A DNA stretch of 64,000 bases, from the NCBI RefSeq assembly GCF_907164915.1, contig NC_061866.1:50713113-50777112 (forward strand). The letters run 5' to 3'. This document shows positions 38,170-51,575 of this stretch, one piece after another. The notes beneath the pieces are model-generated. The model worked only from the letters and a program-made list of their open reading frames with translations. It had not been told where the DNA came from and made no database searches. Source of the stretch: Impatiens glandulifera (taxonomy: Eukaryota > Streptophyta > Magnoliopsida > Ericales > Balsaminaceae). Position numbers and translations under genes: made by a program. The first letter of the stretch is position 1; each line of letters starts with the position of its first letter.

Positions 38170-38726
38170 TAGACATGTGTTGGTTGAATTTGTTACTGAA
38201 TATTTGAATAGTTTTCATTCTTGAATTTGTTAATGTTATATTTGATTTCAGATTTCTCTTTTTTGTTCTTAGAATTGTGTTTTTTAAACATCAGCCTTAT
38301 ATTTAACTAAATCTTGAAACATTAAGAAATACTGTATAACTTGAAGTATAAATTTGATAAATAATTAATATTTTTTAAAACTACTGTCAAAATAATATTT
38401 GTAAAACAATTGTCAAAATAATAATGTGAAGAAATCTTCGCTTACTGATTGATTGATTGATTTATTAATTTAATTTCATAATAATTTTTGTCATTTAATT
38501 ATTTAAATGAAATAATTTTTTTAACAAGTCACCTCACCGCCACCTAACACCTGCGTTTCATTAAATGCTGCATGCAGCAAGCCATGCTGCTAGCTTAGAC
38601 AAGTACTCTTCTCTCTCTCTACTGTACGACCATTTCTTCGCCGGAGTTATACTACATTGTCTACCATCGACCTCTCCTTCGCCGGAGACTTCATTATAAT
38701 ATCAATCCATCTTCCTAAATTATAAA

Positions 38727-41468
38727 ATGGTATGTTTTTGAATGTCATCTATACCTCCTTTACTTTTCTTCCCAACCTTTTCTATGTTTTTTGAATACTC
38801 GACATGAAATGTTCTGTTCTTTTTGATTATCAGGAAGGAATACGTATCAGCGAGAATGATATGGACGAGAATGATATTATTGATTTAAGGTAACATTGTT
38901 TAACTTCTCCAAATTTTGTAGTGCACATGTAAGCGAAGATCTCTTCACTACTATATTATGAGATAATATCTTATGAAGCGAAACTATATTCGCCTAATAT
39001 TACAATCTTCATACTGTTGAAGTGAAGCTTTCTTCGCTTATATTGTTTTCATTTTCCAATAATCTACAAACCTTTATTTTCCACTTGTTCAAACTGAACA
39101 GCGAATCTGCTACTTGTCGTCGTCAATTGAATTTCGATGGAAACGGCCAACCTTTGGAGGACATCGAATCCAACTTAATTCCACTTTTAGGTAGAGAATT
39201 TGAGAGTGAAGAAGAAGGCTACGTATTCTACTTAGCATACGCTAAACTAATAGGATTTGGTATAAGGCGCAGTTCAAAACATGTAGACAAGGAGGGTAAA
39301 ATACTGGATAGAGTTTTTTGTTGTAGTGCACAGGGTGAACGGGGAAAGGACAAACGTGATGTCTATGTGAAACGTAGACGTTCTGTGACTCGGTTCTGTT
39401 GTGAAGCGAAATTGAGGATAAAGCGTGCAGACAATGGAAAGTTCCAAGTGGTAAATTTTATTAGTGATCATAGTCATCCTCTTGCAAGTCCAAAGAAAAA
39501 CTCACCTGTATAGATGCCATAGGAATATTTCTGCAGTTGCAGGCTTACATATCGAGATGGCCACTAACGTGGGAATTCCTCCTAAGTCATCACATGCTCT
39601 AATGTCTAAACAAATCGGTGGAAGGGAGAATCTAGGTTTTCTTCCTGAGGATTACAAAAATTACCTGCGCACGAAAAGAACCAGAGAGTGTAATTTTGGG
39701 GAAACAGGGGGTGTATTAGAGTATTTGCAGAACAAACAATCCAATGATCCTAGGTTTTTATAATGCTTTTCAACTTGATGCGGACGATTTGATAACGAAT
39801 ATTTTTTGGTGTGATTCCAACATGCGGTCCGATTATTCATACTTCGGAGACGTGGTCAGTTTTGACACCACATACAAGAAGAATAATGAAGGTCGTCCAG
39901 TTGCGCTTTTTGTAGGTGTCAATCATCACAAACAATCAATTCTTTTTGGAGCAGCTCTATTATACGATGAAACTGCGATGACTTTTGATTGGTTGTTTGA
40001 GACTTTCACCAAAGCTATGCATGGGAAAAAACCAAAAACCATTCTTACAGATCAAGACGCGGCCATGGCTAAGGCCTTGGCGTCTCAATGGCCCGAAACA
40101 AATCATCGTCTCTGTATTTGGCACATATTTCAAAATGCAGCCATACATCTTAGCTCGGTGTTCCATAATTTCAGAGATTTTTCTAAGGATTTTTCTTCGT
40201 GTATATATGATTTTGAAGAAGAGATAGAGTTTGTTGAAGCTTGGAATCAAATGTTGACAAACTACGGGCTTGAAAACAACGATTGGTTGAAACTGCATGT
40301 TTAGCATCAGGCGAAAGTGGGCATTAGTGTATGGACGACAAATGTTTTGTGCTGATATGACGACAACACAGAGAAGTGAGAGTATGAACAGTATGTTGAA
40401 AAGGTACTGCTCCTACAAACACAAGTTTTTAGAATTTTTCAAACACTTTGAAAGACTACTCGATGAAAGAAGATATGATGTGTTGAAGGCTGATTTCAAA
40501 TCAATTACCAGCCAACCAAGTCTTAACTATCCAGTTTTGATCTTAAAGGATGCCTGCAAAGTTTACACCCCAGAGGTCTTTAAGTGCTTTGAACAACAAT
40601 GGTTTATGTCGCATGATTGTGGTGTTGAAATGTTAGAGGATGTCGACACACACAGAAAATACAAGGTAACACCCCACACTAGGAGATGCTCTCATACAGT
40701 TACAGTTCATAAGAATGACGATAAGAATATCGAGTGTAGCTGCTGTAAATTTGAATTTGGAGGGATTTTGTGTGCTCACATCCTAAAGATTTTCACAACG
40801 ATTGACGTGTTGAAGATTCCTCCGGCGTTGATACTGAAGAGGTGGACAAGAACAGCCAAAGATGGAATATTTGGAACTGATCCAATCGTGGACAGTACTA
40901 ATGTTGATCCGAGTGAGCTTCATAACATAAGATACAGAGATTTGTGTGGGTTGTCCATGCATTTATTTAACAAGGCAGCCGAAAGAGATGACACTTACAA
41001 TCATGTCAAAGAAATCATGCTGAGCCAGTGCACGTTTGTGGATAAAAAATTGCAGGAGAGTATAAATATGCAAACTCCACCAACCGGTTTATCACGTTCT
41101 GCCGAGGGTGCCCCTGTTCAAGCAAAAGGAATGAAAACTAAGAAGCCAACAAAGTCGGGTAAGAGAAGGAAAGGTGGACTGGAGAAGAACTCAAGAAAAC
41201 GAAAATCAACAAGAATAACTAGTGAATCACATATTCCGGTATGAAATTGCTGACTTACCTTCTTTACTAATAATTGTGTTATTAATATTCATATAATAAC
41301 ATACTTTTAAATAAATTTGATATTCCTTTCCAGCCATCAAGTGCAATGCCAACGACAACTCCTCAGTTCTCAACTCCTCAACAATGGGACGATAGTTTCA
41401 GCATGGACGCCAATACTCCGTTCACTGTTCTTTTGTCATCTCAACTATCGAATTCCAGTTTCATGTGA
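38727..41468 (+). pseudogene. MULE transposase, copy 2, three +1 insertions
   Basis: Same four exons as copy 1 (38727-38729, 38834-38889, 39102-41238, 41334-41468). Here codon 400 is TGG, but three single-base insertions break the frame: in the A-rich stretch near 39494-39500, an extra G at about 39753-39754, and an extra C near 40293. After the third the frame returns to that of copy 1. The FAR1 region, the catalytic motifs FDTTY, LTDQD and TQRSESMNS, and the SWIM finger are all present in pieces. Because each copy carries a different lesion at sites where the other is clean, a polished sequence could well turn out intact. Confidence 0.87.
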
Positions 41469-42304
41469 AATCCGATATGTATATAGTATTGTATGTACGT
41501 TGGATTTGAAACAAAGAATAAGGTCGAATTTATGCATTCGAAGTTTTATGAAATACCAAATGAATGACCACACTAATTCATTTCTAAAAAATTACAAACA
41601 CCTAAATCAATCGAATATTACTTCGCCCCCAGTCAACTAATATTAAGTATCCTTTTAGTTACAAATTGAGAAAATGAAACATAAAACTGAGGCGAATATG
41701 TGTTCGCTGCGAACCTCACCATGTATCTCGGGCGAATATTTATTCTCCTCATATTTGTCTGATGAAATTGATCTTTATGTTCAAACTGGTATGTACAAGT
41801 CTTGGTAAGTGCAGTGACATGACAAGTCATCCCGCTTCTCATGGATGAGATGGTGGCTTTACATTATCAATAATTTGAGGCGAAAATGTATTCGCTTCAT
41901 CGAAAATATGTATTAGAGGCGAATATTTATTCTCTTCATATTTCTTTCATGAAATTCGAGGCTTCACATACATATTTTATGAAGAGAAGGTCTTTGAAGC
42001 GAATATTTATGCGGCTCATGTTTATTTCACTTAATTTATTCATTTAACACATAATTGAACAAGTATTTGAAAATCAAATTTCATAAAAAACACACTTCAT
42101 GTATACACGTTCATAAGTGTGAGGATGTGAAGTAACAATTTTTTAGAATTGAAATTACACAACATATTCTTTATTGTAACAATAAATCATTACAATTATA
42201 GGAATAGTTTAATTACCCCATCTGTCTATGAGTACATTATTGTACTCATGTGAACTAAAATTCTTTGTAAAATTTAATTACACAATATGTATACAGTTCC
42301 TAAT

Positions 42305-45300
42305 TCACTGACTTATCCATTTACGACAGGAATTGTAGACCTCGCTCCTGGCCTTGTTGAGCTCCGAGCCAATGACACGCCAACAGTATTCCATCCTCAA
42401 TGTCTTTATTTGGTTCCTCACATTTCTTTTAACTCCAAAGCCAGTTTTCCACCCCTTCACCTCACCTTCATACGTCTCCATGTGTCTCATGCAAAAAATG
42501 CCGCAGTCATTGTAATTCTTTGAATCCTGCCATGGCAATTTCAGACATATCTTTTCCAAACCGCCATACTTTTTAGCAAGAACGGGGTCTACGTCGTTCA
42601 TATATTGTTGAATGTAGTCATCCTGATACATCATTACAAACAACATTATGTAATGTATTTTAGTGCTACTAGAATTCCAAAATTGAACTATTTTAAATTT
42701 TAATTGTAGTGTCATACCAAGATTTGTGCATTCTTATATCTTCTTTCGAAGGGCGATTGCATAGGTGACTGCCGGTTATCAATTACTTGAAATTGCCTTT
42801 GTATGAAGTTATAGCAAACAAGGTAGAAATGGCTGTCATCAATGATTGGGAAAAACAACTGTGGATAGAATTAAAAAAGATTAGATTTGAACTGAGTGGT
42901 AAATGATATTATAAGGTATGACAGCCAGAGATGTACTTACGAGGTCCACTTCCCAGAGGTCCATTTTTGAAATTTGGAAAGCCCGACCTTCTAGACAGAA
43001 CCTGTCATTGAATTTTTCTCGCGTAGTTATCCCACCTTCACGAAAAATCTGTTTATAGCAGTCTTTAGTCTCACAAGAATAACATAATTGATAAATAACA
43101 GTGCTAGTACAACTTACGGTGAGCACGGTTGTGTAGAAAATCTTCTTGTACTGACGTTTGACATTTTTCCTAGAATGGTCGTGCAAAATGTATGACCAAA
43201 CGTCAATAATCATACTGTCTACCCAGGTTTGATCAGCCATTGTAAGCATGTCCCCGCGCGTCACGTGTAGACATAGGTTATCCGCAATAAATAACATTTC
43301 ACTGCATGAAAACAGCAAAACATGTTTCAAAATGGTGTACAAATCCTATTTTTTAGGAATAATTAAGCATTTGCAGGAAACATTACCTTGGATCAAGTCC
43401 TCCAGCAAATACGAAACCCACAAAAATCTTCTGAAAGTTTGTTAGTTTTTTTACATCCCTAAACATTTTATTGAAAAATGGGGTTTTCAAAGCTTGAGGC
43501 AATTCCAATGCTTTAACCCATTCTTTGGTTTGCATGGTTGGACGAGAAGAGCCAGTTTGAAGTGGCGGTAGTAGACTGGAGATGCCTTCTTCCAGTTCAT
43601 TCTTTACTATCTCCAAAGAAGAGGCCATTTGAAGTGGCGGTGGTAGACTGGAGATGCATTCTTCAGGTTCCTTTTTAACTATCGCCAAAGAAGGGGAGTT
43701 TTTGTTGGTTTCGGTTTTGATGACATCGGTTAACCAATCAGTTTTCAAATTTCGGGGTGCTTTTCTTTGGACATTGAAGGCCTTTGAAGGTCCTGCTTCC
43801 TCTTTATTTGGGATAATTTGGGTAGAAGGCAAGGCTGGGGTGGTTGGAGCGCTGGTGTTCGTGTTGGTTTCTGTTTTGGGAGTAATTGTGTTGGCTTTGG
43901 GTTTGGCTTGTGCCAGTGGAGGGGCTGGTGTTTTTAGTGGAGGAATGGGGTTGGCTTTGGCTTGTGCCATTGGAGGGGCTGGTGTTTCGAGTGGAGGAAT
44001 GGGGTTGGCTTTGGCTTGTGCCATTGGAGGGGCTGGTGTTTTGAGTGGAGGAATGGGGTTGGCTTTGGCTTGTGCCATTGGAGGGGCTGGTGTTTTGAGT
44101 GGAGGAATGGGGTTGGCTTTTGCTTGTGCCAATGTAGGGGGTGTGGTTTTAAGTGGAGGAATGGGGTTGGCTTGGGCTTGTGCCATTGGAGGGGGTGTGG
44201 TTTTGAGTGGAGTAATATGGTTTGCTTGGGCTTGTGCCACTGGAGGGGGTGTTGTTTTGATTGGAGGAAGGGGGTTGGCTTTGGCTTGTGCCATTGGAGG
44301 GGGTGTGGTTTTGATTGGAGTAATATGGTTTGCTTGGGCTAGTGCCACTGGAGGGGGTGTGGTTTTGATTGGAGGAAGGGGGTTGGCTTTGGCTTGTGCC
44401 ATTGGAGGGGGTGTGGTTTTGAGTGGAGGAATGGGGTTGGCTTGGGCTTGTGCCACTGGAGGGGGTGTGGTTTTGATTGGAGGAAGGGGGTTGGCTTGGG
44501 CTTGTGCCATTGGAGGGGGTGGGGCTGGGGATTTGGTATCTGTTTTGAGTGGAAGGGGGTTCTGGTGGGATTGGGGTGTTGGTGTGAGGGTGGGTTGTGT
44601 GTGGTCTAGGGTGTTTAGAGGATGGGTGTTGGATTTGGCTTGGTTGGCTGCGTTGATATTTTTTTGGATGTTGGGAGAAAGTGTGCTCTTGTTGGATGGG
44701 GCCGTTGGTGGGTGGTTGGCTTTTGTCTTCGTTTCGGTGGTGGGGGTGAATGTGTTCTTGTTCGATGGGGCCGTTTGATTGTTGTTGGCAGGGTTGTTGG
44801 TAGGAAGGGTGTTCCCTTTCCATTGGGTGGTGGCTTCCGTGTTGGGGGTAATGCCACTTCCTCTGGGCTGCTGCTTTTTGTTTTGGTCCAGACTCCGCTG
44901 TAAGCCTTCCCTCAGGATTGCATTGGAGTTTAGCACCGTGGCCAATGGCTCAAACGCAGACTGTACAAGTTCCATGGCGTTTATCTGGTGCATCTCATTC
45001 AGATATTTAGCCCCTTGTGCCAATTCTTCGGCAGCGGCAGCAACCTTCCTCAAACATGACGCCAGGTTTTGTGTAATTGGAGCATGCTCAGTTGGATGGT
45101 CATCTCCAGTTTGTGGTGGTGTTGGCTGCACATTTTGTTGCATCGGTGGTTGCTCATTCGGAATGGCTATGCGAGCAACCACCCTACCATGTCCAAACCC
45201 CCCCTGTGCCGCCTCATACTCAACCCTTTCGTACATCTTCTTCTCGTCCCAGCATCCTAGAATAGGAAAACTCCGTGAGATCTTACTGTTTACCTTGAAC

Positions 45301-46528
45301 TCAACCACACGGTCCAAGTAGCACAACTGATACATTAGCAAGAACAAATATATGTTACGTTCAAAGTCATCAAAAAATTATGAATGGACAACCTCCAGCC
45401 AATAGATTTCTACACTCACCAAAAGAAAGGTTAATGGTCCATGGAAATAGGATGTCTTCTTTGCTTTCCACTTATAAACACTGTCGACTAGCCCGTCTAA
45501 CGTGAACTTGCACCAGTTGTAGTCTTTGATTTTAGATACATCCTGGAGGGATTTCAGTACTTTGAATCTGAAAATAAAAAAGTAGTGACTCAAGCCATGT
45601 AAAATGATATTGAAGTTCTAAATGAGATCACAGAATTAATGCTAGGTTCCAAATGTAGGGGTTTACCTGCACTGTGGATTTTGGGATGTCCACAAAAAAC
45701 TGGATACAACAAACACCACGAAGTCCATCTTGAAGTTACTGTCTCCTTCTGTGTTCTGTAGAATTTTGTCAGGCATTTGGTAGGTTGAAGGACCTCCACT
45801 GTTCTCGAATCCCCATCTCCTTCTCCACGCCGTGAGATGGTCCTTGTACACCTTGTCGTCCGTGTGATTTCCTAAACACTCTGCCACCACTAATTCACCT
45901 CTCGGTATGTTCAATACACATTGAACATCCTCTTCATCAATCTGCATCTCCTCTCCACTGTGTAGGACGATGCTCCTCCTTCTGGGATTGAATAGACTCA
46001 CAATGCACCGTGAGAATTGAAGTGGGCATTTTGATATGCCAAGTGACAGAAGGGAACCAAATCCGATGTCCCTCACAGCCTGCTTCTGTTCTTCAGATAA
46101 CCTGTTAATCAGGTGATGAAGGCCCGATGGAGAGGTTCTGCTCTTGAAATCGACATCAGGGTCACGAGTCCTTCTTCTTTTCTTCTGAACCTGGTTCTCA
46201 CTAAGTGCTTCATTCGCCGCGTTGGCCAGAATATCCAGTGGTGTCGTGGGCGTGCCTGATGCATCGGGTTTTCGTTTCCTTTGTTGAACACTACATTATC
46301 ATTAGCAAATTGGATTACTTACCTAATCCAAATATAGTCAAATTTTAACAATTGTAACATTCGCGTAATTACCTTAGTGTGTTCACTTCAGTCGTGGATT
46401 CAGTATATGGAACTATTTGCATATCGGAATCCTGATTATGAGATGTTAAAGTCACATTTAGATTCGAACGACCTAAACTAAGAAAACGAAATAGACACAA
46501 GCATGCAACCGTAAACACTTCTTACCAT
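42305..46528 (-). CDS. Ulp1 (C48) SUMO-protease-like protein A of the MULE, intact, 1174 aa
   Basis: Nine exons (46528-46526, 46431-46373, 46290-45667, 45567-45420, 45326-43387, 43301-43118, 43048-42941, 42858-42718, 42622-42305), all GT-AG, frame kept. The first coding exon is ATG alone before GTAAG. Residues about 85-350 form the N-terminal domain usual in plant transposon Ulp1 proteins (SEEQKQAVRDIGFGSLLSLG, then NWCKFTLDGLVDSV), probably DUF1985-like. Residues about 430-800 are Pro-rich with about eleven 18-residue repeats. Next come three psi-K-x-E sumoylation-type motifs (IKTE, VKKE, VKNE). The peptidase is at about 925-1174 with His1032, Asp1049, Gln1101 and Cys1109 (LPWQDSKNYNDCG), a complete catalytic set. 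Likely role: deSUMOylation or another element-specific nuclear function; the substrate is unknown. Confidence 0.88.
43910..44525 (-). repeat. 54-bp minisatellite coding the Pro/Ala/Lys repeat of Ulp1 protein A
   Basis: About eleven tandem units of 54 bp, each encoding a variant of PPLKTPAPPMAQAKANPI. Two unit types alternate (LKTPAPPMA and IKTTPPPVA), so the array has grown by unit exchange. The assembly gap of copy 1 starts inside the same array. The antisense Gly-rich reading frames here are shadows of it. Confidence 0.9.
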
Positions 46529-46529
46529 T

Positions 46530-47432
46530 TTCGCTGGAGCCGAAGATACTAACCGGAAGAGAAATGGGTTCGTAGTCGAAATGCCGGAGACGACAGCGCT
46601 AGGTCAGATGGTAGAATAACCTGGGTGTATTACGGCCGGATTCGGGCTTGAGATGTTTTACTTTGTAAAGTGCTCTGTTAGTGTGAATGTAGTTTCATGA
46701 GGCCGTATCGGTTTTCACAAACATGAATAAGGAGTTTCTCATGAACTTCGTACGAGTCGAAGCGATATTCGCTTTTGTAGTGTGAAAGGTAATTATGCAT
46801 TATGAAAAGTAACATACGACAATAGACGAGGATGTATTCGTGCAGAACTCCGCAATGTACGAATCTATCTTCGCTTAGTACATGTCTTTCATGTTTCACA
46901 TTATTTGAAAAAAAATTCACACAAAATGAACAACTATTTGATTCTCAATGCTGAATAAGCGAACAAATCTTCGATCTGCCAATCTAACAGATCGTATCCA
47001 ATCTAAAGGAATGACATTTGATTCGATGGTAGCGATTCACTGGCCGTCGTAACAAAGTCTGAGACTTTGTGACAGTTGACTTGACATGTGGAAAATTTTT
47101 TGGCGCTTCATTGTACTAATTTCCTTTTTAATTGAGCTGTCAATTAATTTTAATGAATTTTTTTTTGAATATAAATGACAATGTATATATTTTACTTTGA
47201 CACTCATGTAATAAATATAAGGTTTGTTATGTATGAATAATTTAATATTTCATATAATGTTAATTATAGTAAATGTAATTTTTTAATTTATGACCGTAGT
47301 ATTCAGCATTTTTTAATATGAATTTTTGATTTCTATAATGAGTGTAACAAGATAAGATCAAACATCACCTAAACTTTTTAATTAACAATATATAAATTAT
47401 GATTGATGTTCCCTATCTAAAATAATGAAGAC
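46530..47432. promoter_or_regulatory. Leader and promoter region of Ulp1 gene A
   Basis: Non-coding. The 5' UTR of gene A should start within about 46530-46680. The region further upstream holds partial dyads such as GAAGCGATATTCGC (46758) and ATCTTCGCTTA (46868). No open frame with a recognisable product was seen. Confidence 0.4.
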
Positions 47433-49840
47433 TGGTCCGATTCGATGTATAATGATTACTTTAAGATATGATGTAACGTACAAAAATATGTCTGTAATGA
47501 ATTATAAATAAAAATGAAATGTGATCCAGGGGATAGAAATTGAAAAATGGTTTGTAGCGAAGATTTATTCGCGGCGTGTGTTTTCCACCCACATTCATTC
47601 ATAATTTTGGTATTCACATACAAGCGTTGATGTACTTACATCAGGTGTAAAGGGTATTCTCATGTAGGGGTTGTGTGTTTCACATGTAAGTCAACCTATA
47701 ATTCATTAAAGCGAAGATTTATTCGCTTCATATTAGTTTCTCATAATTTGCAATTTTCACTGAACACGGATATATGTTCGCTTCTTTTCTTCTATAATTA
47801 GATGAATGCATGTGTTTAGAAATAGAAAAATAAAATTAATTGGAAACTGTATTAAAATATACTATTTTTTACTTTTTGTAATGTGACAACAATACTGCAC
47901 ACTGTTCCGATTTGACATGTCATGACATGCTTAATACTTTTACTGAATCCATAGATATGAAATGATTTCTTTATAGGGTTTTATACAAAAACACACTTCT
48001 TTTTCAATGATGACATATAATTTCTGCATGATGTGACAAAACAAAGGATTATTGTTAATATTAAAAGAATAAGATTAAAAAATATTAAAAATAATTAAAC
48101 TTTAATTAAAAATAATAAAAGCTTAATAATTAAACTTTAATTAAAAATTAATAAAAAGAATTAATGTTAATATTAAAAGAATAAGATTAAAAAATATTAA
48201 AAATAAATTAAAATTTTAATATCTTCTTGTAATAGGTGTAGAATGTTACTATTTTATACCCTTTTCAAGGTATAAGTTATACCTTAATTTTACTATACAT
48301 ATAAAACCAGTTCAACCAAACACCCTTATAATTTTACTATTGGGATAAATATACTATCCTAACAGTGTACTACTGTCTACCAAACACAGCCTACGTATTA
48401 TATTGAATATAATTTTATAATTATTCATGAAAATGTTTTTATTCATGTTGAAATAATTTATTATCTAATATAATGTGAATGACAATATTGAATTATTTAT
48501 TTTATTTAATATTATTAAGTGTTATTACTTTTTCGTGAATGAAATTACTTTTTCATGATGTGACAAAGTGACTACACACTGTTCGGATTTGATATTTCAT
48601 CACGGGAAATTTACTTTTTCTGAATCAATAGATCTGAATAATTTATGAAGAAAACAGATTTTCTTTTTGCTATAAATGTAGGGATTACATGAACAATCTT
48701 CGTCGGCAGCATGAAATATCTATTGAGCGTTTTTGTTGATAGTGTGTGTTTTTTTCATATAGTTTGTTGGGATGTATCATTTGGGAGATTCTCTGTGATG
48801 GAAAACTTGTACAATCAAGATGAACTGGTGGAAAACATCTTCAGTGTACACGAATGCTTGGTAACTCAAGTAGAAACTACCGATCAAATGAAGATCATTC
48901 GTGTACACTGCTGTGGTTGCTTCCCTGGGATGTATCATTTGGGAGATTCCCTGGGATGGAAAACATCTCAAGAGATAACTCAACAGGTGTATGACCCCAG
49001 TTATGCGTGAGAGATCCGCTGTGGTTGCTTCAATGGAGATGCCTTGAAGCTGGAGATGCAGCTTAATATTGTTAAAATGTACAAATGTTTATGAAACGGG
49101 GAAATGTTTATGAAACTTGTAATGAAAATTTGTACGTCGAATTATAATAATTATTTGTTATTTATATTTTCATGCAAATGTCATTAAACATTAATAAAAT
49201 AACGAATTTGTTAAAAATAATAGAGTATTATCATATCTACTCTTCTGGCTAAGTATACGTTGCCCATAAGTCATATCATTGCCATAATTTTAAATGTAAG
49301 TTTTGGTCCGATTCGATGTGTAATGATTATAAATAAAAATTAAATGTGAGTAACGGATAGAAATTGAAAAATTGTTTGTAGCGAAGATTTATTCGCGGCG
49401 TGTATTTTCCTCCCACATTCATTCATCATTTTGGTCTTCACATACAAGCGTTGGTGTACTTACATCAGTTGTAAAGGGTATTCTCATGTAGGGGTTGTGT
49501 GTTTCACATGTAAGTCAACCTAGAATTCATTCAAGCGAATATTTATTCGCTTCAAATTAGTTCCGAATAATTTGCAATTTTCACTGAACACGAATATATG
49601 TTCGCTTCTTTTCGTATATAATTAGATGAATTCATGTGTTTAAAAATTGAAAAAAAAAAAATAATTTGCAACTTCCTTAAAGTACAATATTTATTAATTT
49701 TTTGGATGTGACAACAATACTGCACACTGTTCAGATTTGATATGTCATTACAGGCTACATACAGTAATCCATAGATATGAAATGATTTCTTTATAGGGTT
49801 TTATACGAAAACACACTTCTTTTCTTTTTTGAATGATGAA
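47433..49840 (+). repeat. Direct repeat inside the MULE (47433-48010 and 49304-49840)
   Basis: Two blocks of about 550 bp, some 1.87 kb apart, share TGGTCCGATTCGATG, GCGAAGATTTATTCGC, ACATACAAGCGTTG, CATGTAGGGGTTGTG, and a tail with CTGCACACTGTTC and TCCATAGATATGAAATG. A shorter third relative of the tail lies at about 48540-48670. The spacer 48011-49303 is non-coding apart from an unrecognised 99-codon open frame at 48711-49010, which itself contains GATGTATCATTTGGGAGATT twice and is not called as a gene. Confidence 0.8.
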
Positions 49841-50408
49841 AGATATTTTCAATATATTTCCGTTGAATGTGCTCGACCTGAAATATGAAGATCAAGCGAA
49901 TAGTATGTCGTTTCGTAACAATGTTTTGTTTAATATAGAAACTTACAGGCGAATGATTCTGCGTTTTCAAATTCATTACAGTATGACATGAAAGTGTCAA
50001 CAATAATATGTAACTTCAAAGATTGGATGCGACATCATCTTCGTTTTTAAGGGTTTTACAAGCGAAGAAATGTCCGTTCGATTTACTGATTAGATATTGT
50101 GTAAGGAAGCGAGCAACTTGTCGATGGATCAATCGAAGGGGTTTACATGAACAGATCAGTTGTTTTACATTATACTTTGAATTGATCATGACATCCAAAT
50201 TGCAATCAAAGAATCAAAGCTAACGACAATGAGTCGATTTATATCACTCCAGAATAAACTCAATACATAATGTAAAATATAACTTCAGACTATAATCAAA
50301 CATAACTTCATAATATTGTTGAATACACAAAAACATTCCATAATCCGTTTACATAAGTACTGCACAGATTAACCAAAAATATAGCTGTTCAACAATACAA
50401 ATGAAGCT
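49841..50408. other. Non-coding spacer before the PMD-like gene
   Basis: No gene is supported. Opposed short open frames at 50016-50223 mirror each other and resemble nothing known. Its right part should be the 3' UTR of the minus-strand gene at 50409-51575. Confidence 0.45.
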
Positions 50409-51575
50409 CTAGTCTGATTCATGAGAGGATGACTCGTCTATCGGTCCTGTCAGCGACACGACCTCATGTTCGATGACGGGTGGAATGTATAGCTGAATGG
50501 CTTCGTTCACAGCATTGATCCATCGGTTGGGGATGAAAACCGTCAAAGAATTTTCAATTATTGATGCGTACTCTAAGTAAAGATTTTGAGGAGTAAACAT
50601 GAAGTCCTCCGGAGGATTGTCTCCATTTGAAGGTAGGGGATTCCGTAGGCCAAATTGTCTGTATATGACACTTGTGCAGTAGGAGGTAGTTCCCTGAAGG
50701 CCCAACAAAATGATGAATGGAGAACCCCTCATCTCGTACATCATTTCAGTACACAGATACCACGGAACAATGAACCTAATTGGGTGAATATCCGAAATAA
50801 AATTTGGAGGCACGAGTCCATTGACCCTTTGCACTTGTAGATTGGCAAAGGAAGTGTAGGGAATTGAAGGACGGGGCAACCAATGCAACTTGTCTAACAA
50901 CCAGAGGTATAGAACCAAAGGTGATCCACGGCGAGAATAGTTGTTTTCCTCGGGAACAAATTCGTTAAGACCAAGTAACGTCTCAGCAAGTACCAGGCTA
51001 GCCAGGTTTGGGGCGTTTCCCATCAGTGCAGGAACAACCCGCAGGATCCTTTCCGAAGGCCGGCGTCTTGCAGCCGGACATAAAAAAAAATGAGCCAGAA
51101 CCACAAGCATGATCAGTTTGCTTTGTGTGTGGTTGATGGTCCTCTCAGCTCCCTAGACACGCCAAATGTACTCGTCTATGTTTGTCATATTCAGAAATCC
51201 ATGTTGGAGGGTAAACAAGAGAGCATCAAACATTGTACATCCATAGAAGCTGTCGCAAATGTGGACGGCCATATGAGGATCTTGATGGACAGGCAAGATC
51301 ATGAGTGCATTTGTACCACACCTAAGGATTGACGCAAAGTCCTCTAGCGTCGGGCATATATGCATTTCCCCAATAACAAAAGAACGAGAGTCCGTATTCC
51401 ATCTGCTTTGCATGTGGGCCATCAGTCCTTCGTTAACGTTTATTCGTATTAGAGGAAGAATCTCATCTACATGATAGACACTAAAAGGGACAGGGTCATC
51501 GTTGATCAGACTTAAGTATCGCTCCAGCTGTTGCTGCGATAAAACAAGCATGTCTTGGTCAATCTCTACATCCAT
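50409..51575 (-). pseudogene. Plant-mobile-domain / DUF7745-like protein, one in-frame TAG
   Basis: A single-exon frame of 388 codons plus a stop, interrupted only by TAG at codon 141 (51153-51155). The N-terminal half (ERYLSLINDDPVPFS, IGEMHICPTLEDFASILR) and C-terminal half (NLASLVLAETLLGLNEF, LVLYLWLLDKLHWLP) match in order the plant mobile domain or DUF7745 proteins that have spread in plants with transposons. In these, a short helix-rich motif precedes a TLED/PTIEE segment. The frame continues cleanly through the TAG with no splice site around it, so it is a simple nonsense codon, recent or a base error. Function in the element is unknown; host relatives of the PMD type (MAIN, MAIL) act in silencing and development. 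Confidence 0.6.

Noticed and set aside
43654..44778. Long plus-strand Gly-rich open frame
   Set aside because: It is the antisense shadow of the Pro-rich minisatellite in Ulp1 gene A, whose exon structure and catalytic domain fix the coding strand as minus.
48711..49010. 99-codon open frame as a sixth MULE gene
   Set aside because: No recognisable domain, internal short duplication, and it lies within a non-coding duplicated area.
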